Shown here in pieces: positions 15,564 through 24,029 of a DNA stretch of 64,000 nt. The notes beneath the pieces are model-generated. The model had not been told where the DNA came from. It saw only the letters and a program-made list of their open reading frames with translations, and made no database searches. Positions within the stretch are counted from its first letter, which is position 1. The number at the start of each line of letters is the position of its first letter. Both the position numbers and the translations under genes were made by a program. Source of the DNA: Amycolatopsis sp. WQ 127309 (GTDB lineage Bacteria > Actinomycetota > Actinomycetes > Mycobacteriales > Pseudonocardiaceae); the NCBI RefSeq assembly GCF_023023025.1, contig NZ_CP095481.1, positions 7,205,001-7,269,000 on the forward strand, in the 5' to 3' direction.

Positions 15564-16678
15564 CGGCGGTCGGCACGGAAACGATGGTCCGGCTGCGGGC
15601 CCGGACGCAGCTGGTGAGCGACGGCGAGCGCGTCATCCTGCGCCTCGGGAAGCGGGTGCACGTGCTGGCCCCGTTCGACGAGGCCGTGGAGGAGCTGCTC
15701 GCCCGGCTGGCGGAGGGCGCCGAGCCGGAGGTGCTGTCCGGCCGGCTCGCCGCCCGGTTCGGCCCGGCGGCCGCCGCGGCGGCCGAGGCGGCCGTGAACC
15801 GGTTGCGGGAGCTGGGTTTTCTCGAAGAACCGCACACACCCGACGACATCGACCCCGACGATCTCGCGCGGCTGTCGCGGCTGGTCGACTTCTTCTCCGA
15901 GTTCGAGACGCCGGAGACGAGCCGGTTCGACTACATCCGGCGGCTGATCGGGGCCGACGTCGTCGTGCTCGGCACCGGCGGCCTCGGCAGCTGGATGGTC
16001 TACAACCTGCTGTGCATGGGTGTCGGGCGGCTGCGCCTGATCGACGGCGACGTCGTGGAAGCCTCCAACCTCAACCGCTCGATCCTCTACGCCGAAGGCG
16101 ATGTCGGGCGCCGCAAGGTCGAGGCGGCGCGCGACGCGGTCCGGCGGTTCGCGCCGCGCACCGACGTCGAGCTCCACGACCGGTACATCGCCGGCCCGGA
16201 CGAGCTGGTGCCGCTCATCAAGGGTGCGGACCTGCTGGTGGGGTGCGCCGACACCCCGCCGTGGCTGATCCGGGAGTGGGCCGCGCGCGCCGGGCGGGAG
16301 GCCGGGGTGCCGAACATCAACGTCTCGGGCACCCGGGTCGGCCCGCTCTACGTGCCGGGCCGGACCAGCTGCCAGATGTGCGACTGGGCCGCCCTGGTCG
16401 ACCGCAACCCCAAGATGCCGCGGCTCGTCGAGGCCGGCAGGCGGCTGCCCAAGGGGAACTCCGGCTCGCTGAGCTCCCTGGCGATGCTGGCCGGCGCGCC
16501 CGCGGCGCTCGACATCTTCCGCTTCCTGAGCGGGTACGCGCCGCCGGCCACGACGAACGCCGTCGTCGAGATCAGCGTCGACCCGGGCCCGGTGACCGTG
16601 CCGCGGCCGCCGCACCCGGAGTGCCCGGTGTGCCACGGCGAAGGCGGACAGGACGGCGCCGGTGCTGCCCGCCCGTGA
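15560..16678 (+). CDS. ThiF/E1-like adenylating enzyme with N-terminal leader-binding-like domain
   Basis: This encodes 372 residues. Residues ~10-95 form a small strand-helix domain (RARTQLVSDGERVILRLGKRVHVL… LRELGFLEEP) resembling the N-terminal leader-peptide-binding part of TOMM/ocin ThiF-like proteins. The E1 domain follows, with the ATP loop G138TGGLG143, IDGDVVEASNLNRS, GRRKVEAA, and a zinc site C271-x2-C274 and C355-x2-C358. Enzymes of this type adenylate a carboxylate (ThiS C-terminus, microcin C7 peptide, pantocin glutamates). Here the precursor C-terminus or Glu40 is the possible substrate. I see no cyclodehydratase (YcaO) partner. Confidence 0.85.
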   Translation: MTAVGTETMVRLRARTQLVSDGERVILRLGKRVHVLAPFDEAVEELLARLAEGAEPEVLSGRLAARFGPAAAAAAEAAVNRLRELGFLEEPHTPDDIDPDDLARLSRLVDFFSEFETPETSRFDYIRRLIGADVVVLGTGGLGSWMVYNLLCMGVGRLRLIDGDVVEASNLNRSILYAEGDVGRRKVEAARDAVRRFAPRTDVELHDRYIAGPDELVPLIKGADLLVGCADTPPWLIREWAARAGREAGVPNINVSGTRVGPLYVPGRTSCQMCDWAALVDRNPKMPRLVEAGRRLPKGNSGSLSSLAMLAGAPAALDIFRFLSGYAPPATTNAVVEISVDPGPVTVPRPPHPECPVCHGEGGQDGAGAARP

Positions 16679-17207
16679 CCGGGTCGGCGCCGCCGCCTTC
16701 CGCCGGGCGATGGGCAACTTCGCGACCGGGGTGGCGGTCCTCGGCGTCCACCACGCGGGCGCGTCGCACGGGACCGCCGTCAGCAGCCTGACGTCGGTGT
16801 CGCTGCGGCCGCCGATGGTGCTGGTCTGTCTGGCCCGGGAGAGCCGCACCGCGCTGCTCGTGCGCGCCGCCGGGCGGTTCGCCCTCACCGTCCTGGGCGA
16901 GCGCGACCACCCGGCCGTCCGGCGGTTCTCCGACGGCGGCCGGCCGGACGGCGCGGCGCAGTTCACCGGCCTCGCCCACCGGACCGGCCCGCACACCGGC
17001 GCCCCGCTGCTCACCGGCGGCCTCGCCTGGCTCGAGTGCGAGGTCGCCCGGACCGTCGAGGGCGGCGACCACGACGTGGTCCTCGCCGCCGTCCTCGACG
17101 TCACCTCCGCCGCCGACCGCGCGCCCCTCGTGCACTTCCGCGGGGACTACGCCCGGCTCGGCGGCCCGACGCCTCGGGAAAGGGGCTCAGCACATGGAAT
17201 TCCGTGA
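16662..17207 (+). CDS. Flavin reductase (FMN/FAD reductase domain)
   Basis: This encodes 181 residues of the short-chain flavin reductase family: FRRAMGNFATGVAVLG at the start, SLTSVSLRPPMVLVCLA (flavin phosphate site) and ALTVLGERD. GTG 16662 lies inside the end of the ThiF-like gene and is preferred because a later start would lose the conserved FRRAMG. It reduces free flavin with NAD(P)H. In this operon its natural client is the halogenase, which needs diffusible FADH2. It overlaps the nitroreductase gene by 14 nt. Confidence 0.85.
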   Translation: MLPARDRVGAAAFRRAMGNFATGVAVLGVHHAGASHGTAVSSLTSVSLRPPMVLVCLARESRTALLVRAAGRFALTVLGERDHPAVRRFSDGGRPDGAAQFTGLAHRTGPHTGAPLLTGGLAWLECEVARTVEGGDHDVVLAAVLDVTSAADRAPLVHFRGDYARLGGPTPRERGSAHGIP

Positions 17208-17787
17208 CGTGATCCGCAAACGGCGGATGGTGCGCTCGTTCACCGACGAGCCGCTCGACGACGACACCGTGCGGCGGCTGCTCGACGTGGCCAACCGCGG
17301 GCCGTCGGCCGGGTTCAGCCAGGGTTACGCGCTGCTCGCGCTGCGGACCGCGGAGGAACGCGCGGAGTTCTGGCTCGCGCTCGGGCAGGACCCGGCGAAG
17401 GGCAACCCGGTCAAGCGCGCGCCGCTGATCGTCGTCCCGCTCGCCTCGAAGCAGGCGTACCTGGACCGCTACACGCAGGCGGACAAGAACTGGACCGACC
17501 GGGCGGAGGACCGGTGGGCGGTGCCGTACTGGTACATCGACACCGGGTTCACGGCGCTGCTGACGCTGCTGGCGACCGTCGACGCCGGGCTGGGGGCGAA
17601 GTTCTTCGGCATCCTCCCGCCGGTGCTGGACTCGTTCCGCGAGCGCTTCGGCATCCCCGCCGAGTACACGCCGGTCGGCGCGATCGCCATCGGGCACCGC
17701 GACCACCGCCTCGACCCGGACCCGCCGTGGCGGCCCGCGATCGCCCGCAAGCCCCTGGAAGACGTCGTGCACTGGGGAAAGTGGTGA
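17194..17787 (+). CDS. Nitroreductase-family FMN enzyme
   Basis: This encodes 197 residues of usual length. The N-terminus FRDVIRKRRMVRSFTDEPL and RGPSAGFSQGYALL form the FMN-binding start of the nitroreductase fold, and GLGAKFFGI is the later conserved block. Family members reduce or oxidise small substrates with FMN, and RiPP relatives oxidise azolines to azoles. No cyclodehydratase is visible here, so azole formation is doubtful. Dehydrogenation of another modified residue, or a second flavin reductase activity, are alternatives. Confidence 0.82.
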   Translation: MEFRDVIRKRRMVRSFTDEPLDDDTVRRLLDVANRGPSAGFSQGYALLALRTAEERAEFWLALGQDPAKGNPVKRAPLIVVPLASKQAYLDRYTQADKNWTDRAEDRWAVPYWYIDTGFTALLTLLATVDAGLGAKFFGILPPVLDSFRERFGIPAEYTPVGAIAIGHRDHRLDPDPPWRPAIARKPLEDVVHWGKW

Positions 17788-18836
17788 CGCTGCTGACGAC
17801 CACGGCGCCGGACGCCGTGCTGCGCGCCGGGCTCGACGCGCTCGTGACGACGGCGGCGACCGCCGCGGTCGCGCACGTGACCGACGGCGTGGCGGGCCAC
17901 GGCGCGGCCGCCGGGACCGCGGACCTGGCCACCGGCCGGCTCGCGTCGCCGGAGCACCTCTTCCGGGCGGGGAGCCTGACGAAGGCGTTCGTCGCGGTCG
18001 CCGTCCTCCGGCTCGTGGAGGAGGGCCGCGTCGACCTCGACGTCCCGGCCGGCTCGTACCTCCCGGAACTCCTGCGCGACCACCCCCGCGTGACGGTCCG
18101 GCACCTGCTGAACCACACCGGCGGCCTGGTCGACACCACCGAGGTCCGGCCGGTCACCCCGGCGGACCTGCTGACCGCCGCGCGGTTCCGGACCACGGCG
18201 CCGATCCGGCTCGCCGAGGCGGCGCTGGCCCGGCCCGCCCATTTCGAGCCGGGGGCGGAATGGCGTTATTCGAACACCGGTTACCTCGTGCTCGCGCTGC
18301 TCCTGGAACGGGTTACCGGTGAGCGGTACGAAACGCCGCTCGGCCGGATCCTCGCGGCCGCCGGACTCGGCTCGAGCGCATTGCCCGGGACGTCGCCCTT
18401 CATTCCCGGGCCGCACCTGCGCGGGTACGCCTGGCCCGGCCGGGGTGGCGCGCGGCGGCCGATCGACATCACCGTGCAGAACCCGGCCAAGGCGTGGGGT
18501 TCCGGCGATCTGATCACGACCGCCGCCGACCTGTGCCGGTTCTTCACCGCGCTTTTCACCGCCGATCTGCTCTCCCGCCGCGCACTGCGGGAACTGACCA
18601 CCACCGTGCCCGCGGACGAGGGGCGCGACTGGGGGCTCGCGCTGTTCCGCGACGCCCTGCCCGACGGGCGGCCGGCGTGGGGCTGCACCGGTGGCTTCGG
18701 CGGTTACCTGACCGTCGTGCGGTGCGTCGAAGACCCCTTCCGCTGCGTATCGGTCTCGGTGACGCCGAAGTCGGAGACGGCGCTGCCGGACGTCCGGGCG
18801 TTCGCCGGCCGAGTGCTCGCCGGGTCCTCCCGGTGA
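17784..18836 (+). CDS. Serine beta-lactamase-like hydrolase (S12 family)
   Basis: This encodes 350 residues from GTG 17784, overlapping the nitroreductase stop. Motifs of the penicillin-recognising fold are present: S64-L-T-K67 (nucleophile and base), HLLNHTGGL and Y162-S-N164. The third motif, normally H/K-T-G, reads C301-T-G-G304, which is unusual. There is no signal peptide, unlike typical beta-lactamases and DD-peptidases, so a cytoplasmic peptidase, esterase or transpeptidase role in product maturation is more likely than cell-wall work. Confidence 0.8.
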   Translation: MTLLTTTAPDAVLRAGLDALVTTAATAAVAHVTDGVAGHGAAAGTADLATGRLASPEHLFRAGSLTKAFVAVAVLRLVEEGRVDLDVPAGSYLPELLRDHPRVTVRHLLNHTGGLVDTTEVRPVTPADLLTAARFRTTAPIRLAEAALARPAHFEPGAEWRYSNTGYLVLALLLERVTGERYETPLGRILAAAGLGSSALPGTSPFIPGPHLRGYAWPGRGGARRPIDITVQNPAKAWGSGDLITTAADLCRFFTALFTADLLSRRALRELTTTVPADEGRDWGLALFRDALPDGRPAWGCTGGFGGYLTVVRCVEDPFRCVSVSVTPKSETALPDVRAFAGRVLAGSSR

Positions 18837-18868
18837 ACCGTTGTTTCCCCGAGAGAGAGGAAGTGCTG

Positions 18869-19594
18869 ATGGACGCGACCACTTCGGTCCGCTCCCGGCG
18901 CCGGAAAGCCAACCTGATCTTTGTCGGCGTGCTCGTGCTGGCCGTGGTGGCCGGCGCGCTCGTGTGGCTCTTCCGGACGCCCCAGGAAGTGCACGCGCAA
19001 TCCGTTTCCGCGAGTTATCCGGCGGTCCGGCAGGACGCCGTCGTCACCGCGGGAAAGGATTCCGCGCCGGTGACGATCGACGTGTACGAGGATTTCCTCT
19101 GCCCGCACTGCGCGGAATTCGAGAAGAAGTATTCCGAGCGGATCCGGACCGAGCTCGACGCGGGCCGGCTCAAAGTGCGTTATCACGAACTGCCGATGCT
19201 GCAGCGGAAACCGAACAGCGACCGCTATTCGCTGCGCGCGGCCAACGCGGCGTTGTGCGCGGCCGATCAGGGCGGGTTCGTGTCCTACCACGAGACGCTG
19301 ATGCACAACCAGCCCCCGGAGGCGGCCCCGGTCTTCGACGACCCGAAGCTGATCGCGATCGGGCACGACCTCGGGATCACCGCGCCGGAGTTCGCGGCCT
19401 GCGTCACCGGGCAGACCCACTTCGCCGAGGTCGAGACCGCCTTCGAGCAGGTGAAGGCCGAGCCGGCGTTCCAGGTCGACCGCCCGGACGGCAACGGGCG
19501 CGCCTTCCGCGGCACGCCGACCATCGCCCTCGGCACCCGCGTGCTGGACACCGACGACGAGCGGTGGCTGGCGAGCCTGGGGGTCGCGAGCTGA
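18869..19594 (+). CDS. Membrane-anchored DsbA-like thiol oxidoreductase
   Basis: This encodes 241 residues. ATG 18869 has GAGAGAGGAAG upstream. A basic N-terminus and one transmembrane helix (about residues 15-36) place the catalytic domain outside the membrane. The thioredoxin fold begins APVTIDVYEDFLC with active site C78-P-H-C81, and GTPTIAL supplies the cis-proline. It belongs to the DsbA/MSMEG_5308-like actinobacterial group. It is the last gene of the enzyme operon, and the core peptide has two cysteines three residues apart, so it may form, break or isomerise a disulfide in the exported product. Confidence 0.83.
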   Translation: MDATTSVRSRRRKANLIFVGVLVLAVVAGALVWLFRTPQEVHAQSVSASYPAVRQDAVVTAGKDSAPVTIDVYEDFLCPHCAEFEKKYSERIRTELDAGRLKVRYHELPMLQRKPNSDRYSLRAANAALCAADQGGFVSYHETLMHNQPPEAAPVFDDPKLIAIGHDLGITAPEFAACVTGQTHFAEVETAFEQVKAEPAFQVDRPDGNGRAFRGTPTIALGTRVLDTDDERWLASLGVAS

Positions 19595-19637
19595 GCCCCG
19601 CGGGTCGCTCGAAATCGTCGAACCGGCCCGGCCGGAT

Positions 19638-19659
19638 CGGCGATTTCCGGCAATCGCCG
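19638..19659. terminator. Short hairpin after the DsbA-like gene
   Basis: CGGCGATT (19638-19645) pairs perfectly with AATCGCCG (19652-19659) around a TCCGGC loop, 44 nt after the stop of the enzyme operon and before the regulator's AT-richer promoter region. A weak terminator is the simplest reading. Confidence 0.4.
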
Positions 19660-19689
19660 GTCAGGCGTTCGCGGCGCTCGTCGAATCAT

Positions 19690-19735
19690 TTACCAAAGAT
19701 TGAAAGCTCTTGATCTACTTGTGAGTTCTTGGTAA
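19690..19735. promoter_or_regulatory. Inverted repeat in the SARP promoter region
   Basis: TTACCAA (19690-19696) is mirrored by TTGGTAA (19729-19735), with three CTTG steps (19709, 19718, 19728) between them, in the only AT-rich stretch of the 182-nt gap before the SARP gene. The right arm TTGGTAAGCCGG resembles TTGGTAGCCGG before the precursor gene, hinting at a common regulator. No firm -10/-35 could be assigned. Confidence 0.35.
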
Positions 19736-19776
19736 GCCGGATCCAAGCAGGCTGATCGACTTTGGGGGTTCTTCAG

Positions 19777-22695
19777 ATGCTGAGGTTTTTCGTATTGGGG
19801 TCCTTGGCGGTACACCGGGACGGCCGAGCCATCGAACTGGGACCACCCCGCGCGCGCCAGACGCTGGCGACCCTGTTGATGAACCCGGGACGGACGGTGT
19901 CGGTCGACCGCCTCGTGGACGTGCTCTGGGCGGAGGAACCGCCCGCCCGGGCCCGGGCCGCCATCCAGGTCTACATCTCCCAGGTGCGGCGCGCGCTCGG
20001 CGCGGATCCCCGGGAGTACGTCGTGACCACCGGTTCCGGCTACCGGCTCGACGTCGACCCCGAAGCCGTCGACGTCGGCCGGTTCCGCAGCCTCGTGCGG
20101 CTGGCCCGCCGGTCCGACGACCTGCACCGGGTCGCCGGCGACCTGCGCACGGCGCTCGCGCTGTGGCGGGACCAGCCGCTGGTCGGCATGGCCGAGCACG
20201 TCCGCGAGGCGCTCTGCGAAGGGCTGGAGAGCGAACGGCTCGACGCGCTCGAACGCCGCGTCGAGTCCGATCTCGCGGTCGGCGGCCACGAAGAACTGCT
20301 CGCGGAGCTCTTCACGCTGGTCCGGGAGAACCCGCTGCGCGAACGGCTGCGCAAGGCCCTGATGTGCTGCCTCTACCTGTCGGGCCGCAAGCCCGAGGCC
20401 CTGGAGTTCTTCCGGGAGACCCGGCGGCACTTCATCGACGAATTGGGCGTGGAACCGGGCGCGGAGCTGCGGAACCTGCACGCGGCGATCCTGCGCGACG
20501 ACCTGGGCGACTTCTACGCGGCCCCGGCCGCCCCGGCGGGCCCGCGGCCCACCCCCGCGCAGCTGCCCGCGCCACCGCCGTCGTTCGCCGGCCGCGCCGC
20601 CGAGCTGACGCGGATCCTGCACGCCGGGCACGGCCGGACGGAGGCCCCCCGGATCGTCTCGATCGAGGGCATGCCCGGCAGCGGCAAGTCGGCCGTCGCG
20701 CTGTACGCGGCGCACCAGCTGGCCGACGACTACCCCGACGGGCAGCTCTACCTCGACCTGCGCGGGACCGGCGAGACACCGCTGCCACCCGGTGACGCGC
20801 TGGAGCACCTGCTCGGCGCCCTCGACCACCCGGTGCCCGCCGACCCCGCCCGGCGGGCCGCCGCGTTCCAGGAGGTGCTCGCCGACCGCCGGATCCTGCT
20901 GCTGCTCGACGACGCCGCGTCCGCCGCCCAGGTGGCCCCGCTGGTGCCGGCCGCCGGGCGATGTCTGGTCCTCCTCACGGGCCGGCACCGGCTCACCGGG
21001 ATCGACCGGCTGGTCCGGCTGCCGCTGCACACCCTGCCCGAGGACGACGCCGTCGCCCTCCTGACCGCCGGTGCCGGGCACCCCGACGCCGGCGGGCGCG
21101 CGGCCCTGGGCGAGCTGGCCCGCAAGTGCGGCCTGCTCCCGCTGGCCCTGCGCGCGGCCGTCGAGCACCTGGCGTACGGCACGCCGGAGGCGGTCACGGC
21201 GGAACTGACCGACCCGCTGCGGCAGCTCGGCGGGGTGGCGGCCGCGTTCGGGAGCTCCTTCCGCGCGCTCACCGGCGCCACCCGGGAGCTGTTCCTGCTG
21301 CTCGGGCTGCACCCCGGCGCGCCGATCGAAGAGGGCGCGGCGGCGGCGATGGCGGGCGTGACCACGGCCCGGGCGCGCGGCCTGCTGGCGGACCTCGCCG
21401 ACGCGGGCCTGCTCCGCGCGGAGCCGCCCGGCTTCACGATGCACGAACTGGTCCGGCGCTACGCCGCCGGGCTGGCCGAGCGCCACATCCCGCACCGGAC
21501 CCGGGCCGCGGTGGTCGACCAGCTCGTCGAGTACTACCTGGACGAGGCGGACACCACCGTCCTCGTCCCGGCCCCGCGGGGCGCGTCCCCCGGCCCCGGC
21601 GAGCCGGGCGCCTGCGGCAACCGGCTCCCGGCCCTGCTGGCCCTGGCCGCCCTGGACTCCGACGTCGCGCGCCCGGCCCGGTCGATCGCGCTGGCGCGGG
21701 CCTGGGCCCGGCACGCGGAGCTCGGCGGCGACCTCGACGCGGCCAAGGCGCTGACGCTGCGGGCCCTGCAGACCTCCCGGCGCACCGGGGACCAGCGCGG
21801 GGAAGCCGATGCCCTGCACGACCTGGGCCGCTTCGAGGCCCGGACCGGCACACTCGACGACGCCCGCACGCACCTGGTCGACGCGCTGGTGCTCCGGCGG
21901 GACCTGGGCGAGGTGCGGGGCGAGGCGCAGACGCTGTCGGTGCTGGCCGAGGTGGCCCGCCTGCTGGGCCCGACGCGGGACGCGGTCGACTTCTGCCGTC
22001 GCGCGCTGAACGTCCACCGGCACGCCGGCGACCGCGAGGGCGAGGGGTACGCCCTGCGCGTCCTCGGCGAGATCTCGCTCGACCGGGGCAAACCGGCCGA
22101 AGCCGTCGTGCACCTGCGCACCGCGCTCGGGCTGGTGGCGGAGACCGGGAACGAAACGCAGCACGGCCTGATCCTCGGCGCGCTCGGCCGGGCGCACGCC
22201 CTGCTGGGGCACCGGCCCGCCGACGTCACGCACCTCAACCGGGCCCTGGGCCTGTTGAGCCGGCCGCACCACCGGGTCGAGCGGGGGATCGTGCTGACCC
22301 ACCTCGCCGACGTCCACCGCGACGCCGGGCGCGTCTCCGACGCGCTCCACTGCCACCAGCGCGCCCTCGCCCTGGCGAAGATCACCGGGGAGCCGCTGCT
22401 GGAAGCGGGCGCGCTCAACAGCTTCGGCGAAACCCTCTACGACGCGGGGGACTTCGACGGCGCGCGGCAGGTGCACGAGTCGGCCCTGCAGCTGGGCCGC
22501 CGGACCGGCGTGCGGGCCGTCATCGCCCGGGCGCTGAACGGCCTCGCGCGAGCCGCGCTCGCCGCCGGCAGCCCGGAGAAGGCCCATTGGCTCTGGCGCA
22601 GCGCGCTGGGGGAGTGCGAGACGCTCGATTCCGCGCTCACCGCGCGGATCCGGGCGTGCCTGTCGGCGGGGGGCGCCCGTGAGGTGACCCGGTGA
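19777..22695 (+). CDS. SARP/AfsR-family regulator with NB-ARC and TPR domains
   Basis: This encodes 972 residues from ATG 19777, since the in-frame TTG at 19762 has no ribosome site. Residues 1-95 form an OmpR-type winged helix (FFVLGSLAVHRDGRAIEL… YISQVRRALGADP), 100-245 a bacterial transcriptional activation domain, ~265-560 an NB-ARC ATPase with P-loop G298-M-P-G-S-G-K-S305, and ~620-970 TPR repeats (ALHDLGRFEARTG, VLRVLGEISLDRG). Large SARPs of this kind activate one cluster, usually their own. The 11-bp repeats before the precursor gene are its likely target. Its stop overlaps the antiporter start. Confidence 0.92.
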   Translation: MLRFFVLGSLAVHRDGRAIELGPPRARQTLATLLMNPGRTVSVDRLVDVLWAEEPPARARAAIQVYISQVRRALGADPREYVVTTGSGYRLDVDPEAVDVGRFRSLVRLARRSDDLHRVAGDLRTALALWRDQPLVGMAEHVREALCEGLESERLDALERRVESDLAVGGHEELLAELFTLVRENPLRERLRKALMCCLYLSGRKPEALEFFRETRRHFIDELGVEPGAELRNLHAAILRDDLGDFYAAPAAPAGPRPTPAQLPAPPPSFAGRAAELTRILHAGHGRTEAPRIVSIEGMPGSGKSAVALYAAHQLADDYPDGQLYLDLRGTGETPLPPGDALEHLLGALDHPVPADPARRAAAFQEVLADRRILLLLDDAASAAQVAPLVPAAGRCLVLLTGRHRLTGIDRLVRLPLHTLPEDDAVALLTAGAGHPDAGGRAALGELARKCGLLPLALRAAVEHLAYGTPEAVTAELTDPLRQLGGVAAAFGSSFRALTGATRELFLLLGLHPGAPIEEGAAAAMAGVTTARARGLLADLADAGLLRAEPPGFTMHELVRRYAAGLAERHIPHRTRAAVVDQLVEYYLDEADTTVLVPAPRGASPGPGEPGACGNRLPALLALAALDSDVARPARSIALARAWARHAELGGDLDAAKALTLRALQTSRRTGDQRGEADALHDLGRFEARTGTLDDARTHLVDALVLRRDLGEVRGEAQTLSVLAEVARLLGPTRDAVDFCRRALNVHRHAGDREGEGYALRVLGEISLDRGKPAEAVVHLRTALGLVAETGNETQHGLILGALGRAHALLGHRPADVTHLNRALGLLSRPHHRVERGIVLTHLADVHRDAGRVSDALHCHQRALALAKITGEPLLEAGALNSFGETLYDAGDFDGARQVHESALQLGRRTGVRAVIARALNGLARAALAAGSPEKAHWLWRSALGECETLDSALTARIRACLSAGGAREVTR

Positions 22696-24017
22696 CCGGC
22701 GTGCCCCTGGTCTTCGCCGACCTCGTGCTGATCCTCGTGCTGGCCCGGCTCTGCGGCGCGGTCGCGCTCCGGCTGGGGCAGCCGCCGGTGATCGGCGAGA
22801 TCGTCGCGGGTCTCCTGCTGGGGCCGACGCTGTTCCACGGCGCGGTCGCCGGGACGCTCGTCCCGGCGGCCGCCCGGCCGACCCTGAGCGCGCTGGCCGA
22901 CGTCGGGGTCGCGCTGTTCATGTTCGCCGTCGGGTTCGAGCTGGACCACGCGCACCTGCGCCGCGCCACCGGCTCCGCGATCGGGCTGTCGGTGGTGAGC
23001 ACCCTGCTCCCGCTGGGTCTCGGCGCCGGGCTCGGTGTCGTGCTGATCGGCGGGCAGCACCCGCGCAGCCCGCTCGGGTTCGTGCTGTTCCTCGGCGCGG
23101 CGATGGCGGTCACCGCGTTCCCGGTGCTGGCCCGGATCCTCACCGACCGGCGGTTGCAGCACACCGCGCTCGGCCGGCTCGCGCTGGCGACCGCGTCGAT
23201 GAGCGACGTGCTCGCCTGGTCGTTGCTCACGGTCGTGGCCGCCATCGCGCAGCCGGCGGGGGCCGGCCCGTGGCGGCTGCTCCTCGTCGTCCCGTTCGTC
23301 GCGGCCCTGGTCGCGCTCCGGCCGGTGCTGCGGTGGGCGCTGTGGCGCGAGCGGGGCGACCGGGCGCGACGGGTGCCCGCGGACCGGCTGACGGTGGTGT
23401 TCGTCGGCGTGCTGGCCGCCGGCTGGATCACCGAGTTCCTGGGCCTGCACCTCATCTTCGGCGCGTTCCTGTTCGGCGCGCTGCTCCCGCGCGGCGACTC
23501 GGCCGGCGCCCGCGCGGAGCTGGCCGGCTACGCCGACAAGATCGGGAAGCTGCTGCTGCCGGTGTACTTCGTCGTCGCCGGCCTGCAGGTCGACCTTTCC
23601 GGCGTCGGCGCCGCGGGGATCCTGACGTTCGGGCTGATCCTCCTGGTGGCGGTCACCGGCAAGTTCGGCGGTGGTTTCCTCGGCGGCCGGCTGGTCGGGC
23701 TGGACACCCGCGACGCCCTCGGGATGGGGGCGTTGATGAACACCCGCGGCCTCACCGAGCTGGTGGTGCTGAGCGTCGGGCTCCAGCTCGGCGTCCTGAG
23801 TGGAGCGCTGTACTCGATGATGGTCGTGATGGCGATCGTGACGACGGCGATGACCGGGCCGCTCCTGTCGCTGCTGGGCATCGGCGAGCCGGGATCGTTG
23901 CCGGACACCGGAAATCTCCGGGCGGCCGGAACCGGGAGAAGCCGGGCGAATCGGTGGTCGCGTCGTTCGCCGGGGCCGCGGCGCACCGTACACTTCGGAC
24001 CGAGAGCCGGACGGTGA
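22692..24017 (+). CDS. CPA2-type cation/proton antiporter
   Basis: This encodes 441 residues with about 12 membrane helices, from GTG 22692 overlapping the SARP stop. LGQPPVIGEIVAGLLLGPTL at the start, the AMAVTAFPVLARIL segment and MNTRGLTELVVLSVG near the end are typical of KefB/GerN-like sodium or potassium/proton antiporters. The last ~45 residues are a basic, probably unstructured tail (GRSRANRWSRRSPGPRR). Translational coupling to the regulator suggests joint expression with the cluster. Its link to the peptide product is not evident; it may aid immunity or pH balance. Confidence 0.88.
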   Translation: MTGVPLVFADLVLILVLARLCGAVALRLGQPPVIGEIVAGLLLGPTLFHGAVAGTLVPAAARPTLSALADVGVALFMFAVGFELDHAHLRRATGSAIGLSVVSTLLPLGLGAGLGVVLIGGQHPRSPLGFVLFLGAAMAVTAFPVLARILTDRRLQHTALGRLALATASMSDVLAWSLLTVVAAIAQPAGAGPWRLLLVVPFVAALVALRPVLRWALWRERGDRARRVPADRLTVVFVGVLAAGWITEFLGLHLIFGAFLFGALLPRGDSAGARAELAGYADKIGKLLLPVYFVVAGLQVDLSGVGAAGILTFGLILLVAVTGKFGGGFLGGRLVGLDTRDALGMGALMNTRGLTELVVLSVGLQLGVLSGALYSMMVVMAIVTTAMTGPLLSLLGIGEPGSLPDTGNLRAAGTGRSRANRWSRRSPGPRRTVHFGPRAGR

Positions 24018-24029
24018 GCGGGGGACACG

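Noticed and set aside
17784-18836. True antibiotic-resistance beta-lactamase
   Set aside because: It lacks a signal peptide and the K/H-T-G motif and is embedded in a peptide maturation operon.
19690-22587. A 965-residue minus-strand frame opposite the SARP gene
   Set aside because: It is an antisense shadow with no start signal or domain, whereas the plus strand has full SARP, NB-ARC and TPR domains.
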